Shown piece after piece: positions 1 through 5,167 of a DNA stretch of 7,568 nucleotides. The position numbers and the translations under genes are program-made. Source of the stretch: a bacterium UBP15_UBA6099 (GTDB lineage Bacteria > UBP15 > UBA6099); NCBI GenBank assembly GCA_002435745.1, contig DIWT01000001.1:1-7568 (forward strand), written 5' to 3'. The notes under the pieces were generated by a model that was given only the letters and a program-made list of their open reading frames with translations, made no database searches and was not told where the DNA came from. How positions within the stretch are numbered: position 1 is the first letter of the stretch; each line of letters opens with the position of its first letter.

Positions 1-57
1 GCGGCGGAGCGATGTCGCGAGCGCGCCTGCTTCGCCGCGCGCATCGAAACGTTTTGA
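1..57 (+). CDS. 3' end of an unidentified protein gene (partial)
   Basis: Frame 1 is open from the window edge to a TGA at 55-57 and encodes 18 residues ending in ARIETF. Third codon positions are mostly G or C, as in the real genes of this window, and a strong hairpin begins 11 bases after the stop. Both points suggest the tail of a genuine plus-strand gene. Too little protein is present to name a family. The other forward frames run on through the hairpin and read poorly. This is inference from codon composition and context. Confidence 0.4.
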   Translation, partial: AAERCRERACFAARIETF

Positions 58-67
58 AAGGTATTTT

Positions 68-97
68 AAGGGAAAACTTTTTCAAAAGTTTTCCCTT
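68..97. terminator. Probable bidirectional terminator hairpin
   Basis: Positions 68-81 (AAGGGAAAACTTTT) and 84-97 form a perfect 14-bp inverted repeat around a 2-base centre. It lies between the ends of two convergent genes, 11 bases after the stop at 57 and 31 bases beyond the minus-strand stop at 129. A long U run follows on neither strand, though the stem itself contains A and T runs on both strands. Convergent position plus stem length make a shared terminator the simplest reading. Confidence 0.65.
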
Positions 98-128
98 GCC
101 TTGCTTTCCTTCCCTTTCATTTCCTTAA

Positions 129-386
129 CTAAGCTTCGCCGACCATGAAGCGGTCGAGCGTCCATTCCATGTTTTTCGTGCGGAGAGACAGTTCGTAGAA
201 CGAGTCGGAATCCGAGACCACCGCGAAGTGGTAGACGCGGTATTTTCCGTCGTGTTCAGCCCAGCGGCCGTTGACGCGGCCTATTTTGTGCGCCCGTCCG
301 CGCCATTTGAATTTCCTCGGCTCGAACCTTCCGTCTCTGAACATGGCGAGCACATCGATTACTTCGCCGACATCCTCGACCGGCAT
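129..386 (-). CDS. Small uncharacterised protein, DUF6504-like
   Basis: The 85-residue protein has no signal peptide or membrane segment and should be cytoplasmic. From memory, its pattern resembles the small DUF6504-type family: KFKWRGR at about 25-31, a central GRW at 40-42, YRVYHFAV at 49-56, YEL at 64-66 and a C-terminal W.LDRF at about 75-80. The spacing suggests a compact beta-rich domain, and no function is established that I can cite. The start is well supported: AAGGAGG at 396-402 (minus strand) lies 9 bases upstream of the ATG. A sigma-70-like promoter is at 498-526, giving a leader of about 100 bases, so it is probably a single-gene unit ending at the hairpin 68-97. No catalytic residues are evident. 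The gene call is firm; the family is tentative. Confidence 0.8.
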   Translation of the reverse strand: MPVEDVGEVIDVLAMFRDGRFEPRKFKWRGRAHKIGRVNGRWAEHDGKYRVYHFAVVSDSDSFYELSLRTKNMEWTLDRFMVGEA

Positions 387-497
387 AGCGATCAGCCTCC
401 TTCCCCGTTGAAGCCGCGCCTGCGAGCGGCGGCCTTGTTGACCCGGATTTGTGAAAAATTCGGGCTGTGTTTGATAGTGTAGCGGCCGCCTGTGACA

Positions 498-526
498 ATT
501 ATGCTATACAAAAATACAGCAGTCAA
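498..526 (-). promoter_or_regulatory. Sigma-70-type promoter for the small gene at 129-386
   Basis: Read on the minus strand, TTGACT (521-526) is followed by a 17-base spacer and CATAAT (498-503), matching five of six consensus bases in each box. Transcription would start near 490 and run toward the small gene. It sits about 34 bases past the stop of the phosphoesterase gene, so the small gene can be expressed independently. A weaker second candidate, TTGTCA at 492-497 and TATCAA at 470-475 with a 16-base spacer, overlaps downstream. Confidence 0.65.
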
Positions 527-559
527 GAAAATTTGCGGAGCGGAGCCGGGAGGAGGATG

Positions 560-1582
560 TTATTTCACGGACATCGAGGCGGTTCTGTCCGCAGGTTTCC
601 CTTCGAGGAGGGCGGACGACGAGCAGGCCCCGCGGCTGCTTTCGCGGATATTGCGCAGGCGGGTGGGTATCATCTCGAAGTCGAACTTGACGCCCTGCGC
701 GGCGCGGGTGACGGTTGTTTTTCTTATCTCGTTCGGGTACTGGACCAAAGCGGGGGTGGAAACGTGGGCGACGCCGTTGCGTTCGGACAACCGGGCGGCG
801 TGGTAGTGCCCGGAAAAGACGGCTTTCACGTTCGGGCGCGAGTCGATTAAGTTGAGATACTCCTGCTGGTTGAGCACGACGTGGGTGGCTGATTTGAAAG
901 GATAAACGACGGGGAAGTGCTGGAACAGAATGGCCGGGCGGGAAACATCGGCGCGGAGCCGCTCGTCGAGGAACCGCAGTTCGTCTTCCGGGAATCGGGC
1001 GGCGGCGGTCACCGCATTGTCTATCGCTCCGCACATGGAGACGAACAGGAATCCGTTCACCGTGAAAGAGTATCGCGGAGCCGGGGCGGAGAAATGAGGA
1101 TTGTGCTTGTTAAGCGCTTCGACGATTTTCGGGACTTTCATTCCGCCGGGGCCTACGTCGTGGTTGCCGATCGACCAGAACCACGGGACTTGCAGCCGGT
1201 TCGCCGCGCGCGCGAACGTCTCTACGAGCTTTTCGTTCGGGCTGTCTATCATGTCGCCGGTGAAGATGACGAAGTCGATGTTTTTCATCGTGTTGACGGA
1301 CGATACGGCGTCTTCGAGCAGAGCCAGCGAGTCCTTGATCATCCGGCAGTGCGAGTAGTCGCGGGCGGGATTTAGATGGGTGTCCGTAAAGTGGACGAAC
1401 GAGACGGAATCCGGCGGAGCGGCGGAGGGCGCGAGAGCGGCGGCCAGCGACGTTCCGCCGAGCAGGCACGCGCCCGCTCCCAGCAGCGTCCCGGATATGA
1501 ACTCCCGGCGCGTCATGCGCGGACACAGTTCCCCGGTGGAAACGGCAGGCTGCCCGCTTTTTATTTTATCCTTATTCTTCAT
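560..1582 (-). CDS. Tat-exported calcineurin-like metallophosphoesterase
   Basis: This 340-residue protein is a predicted binuclear-metal phosphoesterase of the calcineurin-like superfamily (Metallophos), closest in motif pattern to class III cyclic-nucleotide phosphodiesterases of the CpdA type. All core metal-ligand motifs are present in order: D-x-H (D67, H69), GD (D110), GNHD (N140, H141), the single His of QHFP (H222) and GHYH (H259, H261). The N-terminus has a twin-arginine motif TRREF (R25, R26), then a hydrophobic alanine-rich segment to about residue 55, so it should be exported folded by Tat. Substrate cannot be told from sequence. The start is uncertain: the ATG at 1582 lacks a well-spaced Shine-Dalgarno site (AGGAGG is 27 bases upstream), and Met23 at 1516 would give a classic short Tat leader. 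It diverges from the phosphofructokinase gene and seems to be transcribed alone. Confidence 0.9.
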   Translation of the reverse strand: MKNKDKIKSGQPAVSTGELCPRMTRREFISGTLLGAGACLLGGTSLAAALAPSAAPPDSVSFVHFTDTHLNPARDYSHCRMIKDSLALLEDAVSSVNTMKNIDFVIFTGDMIDSPNEKLVETFARAANRLQVPWFWSIGNHDVGPGGMKVPKIVEALNKHNPHFSAPAPRYSFTVNGFLFVSMCGAIDNAVTAAARFPEDELRFLDERLRADVSRPAILFQHFPVVYPFKSATHVVLNQQEYLNLIDSRPNVKAVFSGHYHAARLSERNGVAHVSTPALVQYPNEIRKTTVTRAAQGVKFDFEMIPTRLRNIRESSRGACSSSALLEGKPADRTASMSVK

Positions 1583-1629
1583 CCCTGACGAACCGGCGAC
1601 GCCGGCTTTCCTCCTGCCTTTGGATTCAT

Positions 1630-1658
1630 AGTGTAGCGCCGGACGAATGCGGCGGCAA
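1630..1658 (-). promoter_or_regulatory. Candidate promoter for the metallophosphoesterase
   Basis: On the minus strand TTGCCG (1653-1658), a 17-base spacer and TACACT (1630-1635) match four of six bases in each sigma-70 box. Start near 1623 would give a leader of about 40 bases. The -35 box abuts that of the divergent phosphofructokinase promoter, so the two may compete for RNA polymerase or share a regulator. The surrounding CGCTACACTAT also occurs upstream of the small gene at 129-386. Confidence 0.45.
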
Positions 1659-1687
1659 TGGATTCCGCGCGCGCCGGGCGCTATAAT
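1659..1687 (+). promoter_or_regulatory. Candidate promoter for the phosphofructokinase gene
   Basis: A perfect TATAAT is at 1682-1687. Seventeen bases upstream is a weak -35 box, TGGATT (1659-1664). Two identical GCGCCGGGCG decamers, at 1671-1680 and 1696-1705, flank the -10 box and could be operator half-sites. Transcription would start near 1694, about 77 bases before the ATG. Confidence 0.55.
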
Positions 1688-1693
1688 TTACTC

Positions 1694-1728
1694 TTGCGCC
1701 GGGCGAGGCAGGCAGGAGCGGGGCGCAA
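1694..1728 (+). other. Possible stem-loop at the 5' end of the pfk leader
   Basis: TTGCGCC at 1694-1700 and GGCGCAA at 1722-1728 are exact inverted repeats around a 21-base G-rich loop. The stem starts at the transcription start predicted from TATAAT at 1682-1687. A stem at the very 5' end of an mRNA can protect it from decay. This is inference; there is no known riboswitch resemblance. Confidence 0.3.
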
Positions 1729-1770
1729 CACGAAAACAAGAATTCGATAATTTGACAAAAGGAGACCGAT

Positions 1771-3075
1771 ATGCCGGAAGAACTGAATTTCAGCATCGAA
1801 ACGCTTGGGCCTTGCAAAGTGGACTCGCCCATCAAGACCGCGCATTTCGAGGGCGACGACGAGCGGATTCTTTTGAACATCAGGATGTCGGAGTTGAAAG
1901 GGGAGATGGAGCGCGCCGGCGGGCCGTTGAGTCTCGAAGTGGCGGGTTCGCGCCGCAAGATATACTTCGATCCCTCCAAAACCAAGGCGGGCATCGTGAC
2001 CTGCGGCGGCCTGTGTCCGGGCATCAACGACGTGATCCGCGCTCTTGTAATGTCCCTCTGGTACGTTTACGGGGTGAGGAACATCTTCGGATACCAGTAC
2101 GGCTATCAGGGCCTTTCGCCGAAATATAAACACAAGGCAATCGATATGACACCGGAGATGGTGAGGTCGATACACAAGGAGGGCGGCAGCATACTGGCCA
2201 CCTCCCGCGGCCCTCAGGACCCCTCCGAGATGGCCGACACTCTGGAGCGGATGAACGTAAACATCCTGTTCACCATCGGCGGAGACGGCACGCAGCGCGG
2301 CACTCTCGCCATCTACGAGGAAGCAAAAAAAAGAGGCATGAAACTCGCCGTGGTCGGCATCCCGAAAACGGTGGACAACGACTTGTGTTTTATAGAGAAA
2401 TCCTTCGGGTTCGAGACGGCCTTCGGCGCGGCCGCCGACGCGATAAACGGCGCGCACGAAGAAGCCAGAGGCGCGCCGAACGGCGTCTCCATAGTCAAGC
2501 TCATGGGGCGGCATTCGGGCTTCATCGCCGCAATGGCCACTCTGGCGATGAGCGACGTGAACATCGTGCTCGTGCCGGAATGCCCCTTCAAGCTTGAAGG
2601 CGACGGCGGGCTGCTCAAGCACGTCGAGGGCAGGCTGCGCGAGCGCGGGCATTGCCTGATAGTGGTCGCCGAGGGGGCCGGTCAGGAAATCATGGCCGAA
2701 CAGGGACTCAAACAGGAGCGCGACGCCTCCGGCAACGTCAGACTCCTCGACATCGGCGTCTTCCTCAAAGACAAGTTCAATGAATACTTCAAATCGATCA
2801 ACATGGAATCGAACATAAAACTCATCGACCCAAGCTACATCATCCGCAGCGTGCCCGCGAACCCGGCGGACAGCGTTTACTGCACGCAGCTTGCGCAGAA
2901 CGCCGTCCACGCCGCGATGTCGGGCAAAACCGCAATGGTGGTAGGCGAGTGGAACAACAGTTTTACCCACGTGCCGATTGCGATGGCGACGCTCAGGCGC
3001 AACGTGATAGACGTCAACGGCGCGTTCTGGCTGAACGTCATCGAGTCCACCGGACAGCCGGAAAAATTCGAATGA
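1771..3075 (+). CDS. 6-phosphofructokinase, long type, probably ATP-dependent
   Basis: The 434-residue protein phosphorylates fructose 6-phosphate to fructose 1,6-bisphosphate in glycolysis and is cytoplasmic. It belongs to the PFK family A superfamily, in the longer subgroup (about 430-450 residues) that includes plant- and trypanosome-like enzymes. Visible motifs are GGLCPGIN (79-86, nucleotide site), GGDGT (170-174), PKTVDND (198-204, with D202 at the catalytic-base position), MGRHSG (245-250) and a sugar-phosphate region around DPSYIIRS (353-360). G173 corresponds to E. coli Gly104, the residue typical of ATP users. K199 corresponds to Gly124 and is Lys in PPi enzymes and in ATP-dependent members of this subgroup. 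I infer ATP as donor, but PPi use is possible. The start is supported by AAAAGGAG at 1757-1764, 6 bases before the ATG. Annotators may call it diphosphate--fructose-6-phosphate 1-phosphotransferase. The gene has its own promoter and is complete. Confidence 0.95.
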   Translation: MPEELNFSIETLGPCKVDSPIKTAHFEGDDERILLNIRMSELKGEMERAGGPLSLEVAGSRRKIYFDPSKTKAGIVTCGGLCPGINDVIRALVMSLWYVYGVRNIFGYQYGYQGLSPKYKHKAIDMTPEMVRSIHKEGGSILATSRGPQDPSEMADTLERMNVNILFTIGGDGTQRGTLAIYEEAKKRGMKLAVVGIPKTVDNDLCFIEKSFGFETAFGAAADAINGAHEEARGAPNGVSIVKLMGRHSGFIAAMATLAMSDVNIVLVPECPFKLEGDGGLLKHVEGRLRERGHCLIVVAEGAGQEIMAEQGLKQERDASGNVRLLDIGVFLKDKFNEYFKSINMESNIKLIDPSYIIRSVPANPADSVYCTQLAQNAVHAAMSGKTAMVVGEWNNSFTHVPIAMATLRRNVIDVNGAFWLNVIESTGQPEKFE

Positions 3076-3123
3076 GTCGAGCGGGTTTTTCCGCCTGAGA
3101 GATGAAAGATCAGGGATTATCTT

Positions 3124-3129
3124 TATATT
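3124..3129 (+). promoter_or_regulatory. Weak candidate -10 box before the thioredoxin-fold gene
   Basis: TATATT at 3124-3129 lies in an AT-rich patch within the 97-base gap between the phosphofructokinase stop and the next ATG. No acceptable -35 box is found 16-18 bases upstream (GATGAA at 3101-3106). It may be a weak or activator-dependent promoter, or the downstream pair may be read from the pfk transcript, since I see no convincing terminator in the gap. Confidence 0.25.
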
Positions 3130-3172
3130 AATCTTCAAAAACGGTTTGCGCCGAAGCGGAGAGAGACAAGGA

Positions 3173-4237
3173 ATGGATAATCGGAAAAGCATATACGCGA
3201 TAGCGGCGGCGATGGCGGTCGCCGCGATGGTGGCGTTCGGAGCCGCCGCGTCCGCTCAAGTGGCCCCCGGAACTGCCGTCGGCTCTTTGAAAATCGAAGC
3301 GGCGTCCGGCCCGGCTATAGACCTCGGCTCTCACGGCAAGCCTTACGTTCTAGCCTTCTTCGTGCCGGGGCGAGACAAAGACGCTGCGCAACTTGCCGCA
3401 ATCTCCAAACTTCTCAAGAAAAAAGAATTAGCCAAATTCGATTTTATCATGGCCACGCGGGGCGCGAACGACGCGGAAAAGAAGCGCGCCCGCGACTTCC
3501 TTTCTTCGGGCAAATACGGAGCGCGCCTCGCATTCGACACACAGTCTCATGCCGCAAAAAAGCTCGGCGTCTCCCAGTTCCCCGCGATAATCATAGTCGA
3601 CGCGTCGGGCGCAGCTCGCACCACCCTCATGTCTTCCGTCACTGAAAAGATGAGGAAACGATCCTTCGAGGATTTTCTGAAAGCAGTTTCCGCCGGCGCG
3701 ACCATTCCGTACATCGACCTGCTGCCCAGAGGGTCCGGCTCCGAGCAGTCCGCCGCGCTCATAGGAAAACCCGCCCCCGCCTTCTCCCTGAAGGACCTCT
3801 CAGGCAAGAATCACAAACTGTCCGACTACAAGGGCAGGAATCTTATTCTGATTTTCTGGAGTCCGAGCTGCGGACATTGCATGGCGGAGATGCCGAAGAT
3901 ACAGAGTTTTCTTGCCGCCAATTCCGCGCGATATAATTTGAAGATTTTAGGAGTGACCCGCGACTCCGGCGACAACTCCAAGAAGGACGCGCAAAAGGCC
4001 GTCAAAGAGAAGATGGTCACATATCCCAACCTGATGGACCCAGCCTCGGCGGTCATGACGGACTATGGCGTCAAGTATGTGCCCTCCGTGTTTTTTATAA
4101 ACGAAAAAGGCGTAATCGTGGAGCATCTTTCCGGAGCGGCGGCGCAGTTCAACGAGGTTTACCATTCCATATTCGCCGATCCCGGAAGGCTGGGAGGAAA
4201 ATCCGCAGCGCGTGGCGCGAAGGGAGCCGCCGGATGA
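3173..4237 (+). CDS. Exported tandem thioredoxin-fold protein, TlpA/ResA-like C-terminal domain
   Basis: The 354-residue protein (counting from the ATG at 3173) has a Sec signal peptide: charged NRKS, an alanine-rich core and probable cleavage after ASA at about residue 28. Two thioredoxin-like domains follow. The first (about 33-175) keeps the fold pattern, with LAFFVPG at 60-66 and a candidate cis-proline at P137 (SQFPAIIIVD), but has no cysteine at all. The second (about 193-335) is TlpA/AhpC-like, with FWSPSCGHC at 228-236 (C233, C236) and cis-proline P304 (YVPSVFFIN). A thiol-disulfide oxidoreductase role in the cell envelope is likely, with the first domain perhaps binding a partner. 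C233 and C236 are the only cysteines. I chose the ATG at 3173 over a TTG at 3146 because the signal peptide starts there; GGAG at 3158-3161 is 11 bases upstream. The stop overlaps the next ATG (ATGA, 4234-4237). Confidence 0.88.
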   Translation: MDNRKSIYAIAAAMAVAAMVAFGAAASAQVAPGTAVGSLKIEAASGPAIDLGSHGKPYVLAFFVPGRDKDAAQLAAISKLLKKKELAKFDFIMATRGANDAEKKRARDFLSSGKYGARLAFDTQSHAAKKLGVSQFPAIIIVDASGAARTTLMSSVTEKMRKRSFEDFLKAVSAGATIPYIDLLPRGSGSEQSAALIGKPAPAFSLKDLSGKNHKLSDYKGRNLILIFWSPSCGHCMAEMPKIQSFLAANSARYNLKILGVTRDSGDNSKKDAQKAVKEKMVTYPNLMDPASAVMTDYGVKYVPSVFFINEKGVIVEHLSGAAAQFNEVYHSIFADPGRLGGKSAARGAKGAAG

Positions 4238-4524
4238 AATCGTTCAAGATATCATTCTACGAATCCGTAAACGGCGAACTCATAAAACTGAGAGAGCTTT
4301 TCAGGCTGTGCGAGGCCGTCGCCGACCTCGTCAGGAACCCTCCCCCGGAATTTTTCCAGATGCTCGAAACCCATTTCCCCATAAACGGATGGGCCGAAGT
4401 CGGCGAGGAGACAGGCAACATATACGTCGTCTTCGCTCCGAGAGACAGCGTTTTTCAGGACAGCGAAAAAGAAGCCTTCCGCGACTGGCTTGACACTATA
4501 ACCCCCGCCGATTTTTCGAAATGA
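4234..4524 (+). CDS. Uncharacterised 96-residue protein coupled to the thioredoxin-fold gene
   Basis: I do not recognise this family. The ATG overlaps the stop of the upstream thioredoxin-fold gene (ATGA), and AAGGGAG lies about 8 bases upstream within that gene, so translational coupling is likely. The protein has no signal peptide or membrane segment, so unlike its neighbour it should remain in the cytoplasm. The first 35 residues look helical (ELIKLRELFRLCEAVADLV, about 15-33), then comes a Pro-rich turn (NPPPEFF, 35-41), a beta-like section (GNIYVVFAPRD, 61-71) and an acidic, Trp-containing helix near the C-terminus (EKEAFRDWLDTI, about 78-89). It has one cysteine (C26) and no obvious metal or nucleotide motif. 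Gene status rests on tight coupling and codon use matching its neighbours; function is unknown. Confidence 0.75.
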   Translation: MKSFKISFYESVNGELIKLRELFRLCEAVADLVRNPPPEFFQMLETHFPINGWAEVGEETGNIYVVFAPRDSVFQDSEKEAFRDWLDTITPADFSK

Positions 4525-4550
4525 CAGCCCCGCCGGTTCGTTTCGGAACA

Positions 4551-4582
4551 GGGATGAACCACGGAGACACGAAGGCACGGAG
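4551..4582 (+). repeat. CCACGGAGACAC-type repeat, left copy 1
   Basis: This 32-base unit begins GGGATGAACCACGGAGACAC and is repeated at 4600-4631 with 30 of 32 bases identical, a period of 49. It matches the purine-rich CACGGAGACACGAAG-type repeats known to accompany GxxExxY genes in many bacterial genomes. Both copies contain an ATG, but only the second is in frame with the GxxExxY protein. Confidence 0.85.
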
Positions 4583-4599
4583 AGGGCGGGCATACAAAA

Positions 4600-4634
4600 G
4601 GGATGAACCACGGAGACACGAAGACACGAAGGGA
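4600..4634 (+). repeat. CCACGGAGACAC-type repeat, left copy 2 (inverted-repeat arm)
   Basis: This second direct copy covers the start codon (4603) and first codons of the GxxExxY gene. Positions 4608-4634 match the reverse complement of 5046-5072 at 24 of 27 bases, so this copy is one arm of an inverted pair bracketing the gene. Because part of the protein's N-terminus (NHGDTKTRR) is simply repeat sequence, the first 10 or so residues are probably not part of the folded domain. Confidence 0.85.
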
Positions 4635-5016
4635 GCGGATTCCAGAGGAAATCAACCTTGTTGCCTCGCAGGTGGTGGATGCGGTTTACACGGTTCACAT
4701 CGCGCTCGGCCCCGGGTTGCTGGAAAGCGTGTATGAGGTCTGTCTGGACCATGAATTGAAAAAACGCGGAATGAACGTGAAAAGGCAGTTGACACTGCCT
4801 GTCATATATGACGGCATAAATGTGGACGCGGGTCTTCGCTTGGACATGCTCGTCAATGATTGCTTGATCCTTGAGTTGAAAACCGTCGAATCGCTACTGC
4901 CGGTGCATAAAGCTCAACTCATTACATATATGAAGCTTACGGGATTGCGTCTCGGCTTTCTCATCAATTTCAACACGCCTGTCATTAAGGAAGGCATAAA
5001 ACGCATAGTTTTGTAG
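4603..5016 (+). CDS. GxxExxY family protein (PD-(D/E)XK nuclease-like)
   Basis: The 137-residue protein is a full-length GxxExxY family member, a group placed in the PD-(D/E)XK nuclease superfamily (PDDEXK_3). The signature GLLESVY is at 38-44, following ALGPG. The presumed catalytic core is D81 (LRLDMLV) and E91-x-K93 (LELK), followed by the typical HKAQLITYM (102-110) with Q105 and Y109, then LGFLINFN (117-124). The biochemical role of the family is unsettled; it is often found in 23S rRNA intervening sequences or between repeats like those here. The ATG at 4603 is the only in-frame ATG before the domain, but it lies in the repeat and AAAGGG abuts it with no proper spacing, so expression may be low or controlled. 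The gene sits between an ordinary protein gene and the 6S RNA, which suggests an inserted module. I saw no frameshift, and the active-site residues are intact. Confidence 0.9.
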   Translation: MNHGDTKTRRERIPEEINLVASQVVDAVYTVHIALGPGLLESVYEVCLDHELKKRGMNVKRQLTLPVIYDGINVDAGLRLDMLVNDCLILELKTVESLLPVHKAQLITYMKLTGLRLGFLINFNTPVIKEGIKRIVL

Positions 5017-5045
5017 TTCCCTCGGCGCCTCCTCGGCAAGTTTTT

Positions 5046-5130
5046 CCCCTTTGTGTCTTTGTGTCTCCGTGGCAAACATTTTCCTTTGCGTCTCCGCAGT
5101 AAAAAATTTCGTCTTTGCGCTTCCCGCAAA
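5046..5130 (-). repeat. Right inverted repeat and degenerate repeat array of the GxxExxY module
   Basis: On the minus strand, 5046-5072 reads CCACGGAGACACAAAGACAC and continues into AAAGGGG, the mirror of left copy 2. Two decayed units follow outward: CGGAGACGCAAAGG (about 5083-5096) and GCGGGAAGCGCAAAGACG (about 5110-5127). Repeats of this wording are common beside GxxExxY genes. Minus-strand translation gives the familiar spurious ETQRHK peptides, which I do not count as a gene. Confidence 0.8.
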
Positions 5131-5131
5131 G

Positions 5132-5160
5132 TTGATGGATGTTTCGGCATGTGCTATCAT
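5132..5160 (+). promoter_or_regulatory. Sigma-70-type promoter of the 6S RNA
   Basis: TTGATG (5132-5137), a 17-base spacer and TATCAT (5155-5160) form a good promoter, strengthened by an extended -10 TG at 5152-5153. The predicted start, about 5167, coincides with the 5' end expected from the 6S closing stem. The -35 box lies two bases beyond the GxxExxY repeats. Confidence 0.75.
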
Positions 5161-5167
5161 TTAATTA

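Noticed and set aside
502..510. Plus-strand extended -10 (TGCTATACA)
   Set aside because: No plus-strand gene follows before 1771 and there is no -35 box; it overlaps the better minus-strand promoter at 498-526.
504..1034. Arg/Pro-rich minus-strand frame of 176 residues
   Set aside because: It overlaps the phosphoesterase gene in another frame on the same strand; the composition is typical of a GC-rich shadow frame.
1465..1482. Lipoprotein signal in the phosphoesterase leader (GAGACLLGG)
   Set aside because: The residue three before the Cys is Ala rather than Leu, Val or Ile, so the lipobox is poor; a Tat leader with ordinary cleavage fits better.
3081..3095. Possible terminator after the phosphofructokinase gene
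   Set aside because: Only a 4-bp GCGG/CCGC stem with a T-rich loop, and no T run after it; too weak to call.
3146..3172. TTG start nine codons upstream for the thioredoxin-fold protein
   Set aside because: It would put MRRSGERQG before a well-formed signal peptide that begins at the ATG 3173, and no better ribosome site supports it.
1681..3192. 503-residue open frame on the minus strand
   Set aside because: It is antisense to the phosphofructokinase gene, which has full family motifs. High GC at third positions leaves the opposite strand open; the translation shows no coherent domain.
4551..4634. CRISPR-like direct repeats
   Set aside because: There are only two units with a 17-base gap, no further spacers and no cas genes; the unit is a GxxExxY-associated repeat.
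4894..5160. Minus-strand frame containing ETQRKMF and ETQRHKG
   Set aside because: These peptides are translations of the repeat array beside the GxxExxY gene and overlap it antisense; they are a familiar spurious annotation.
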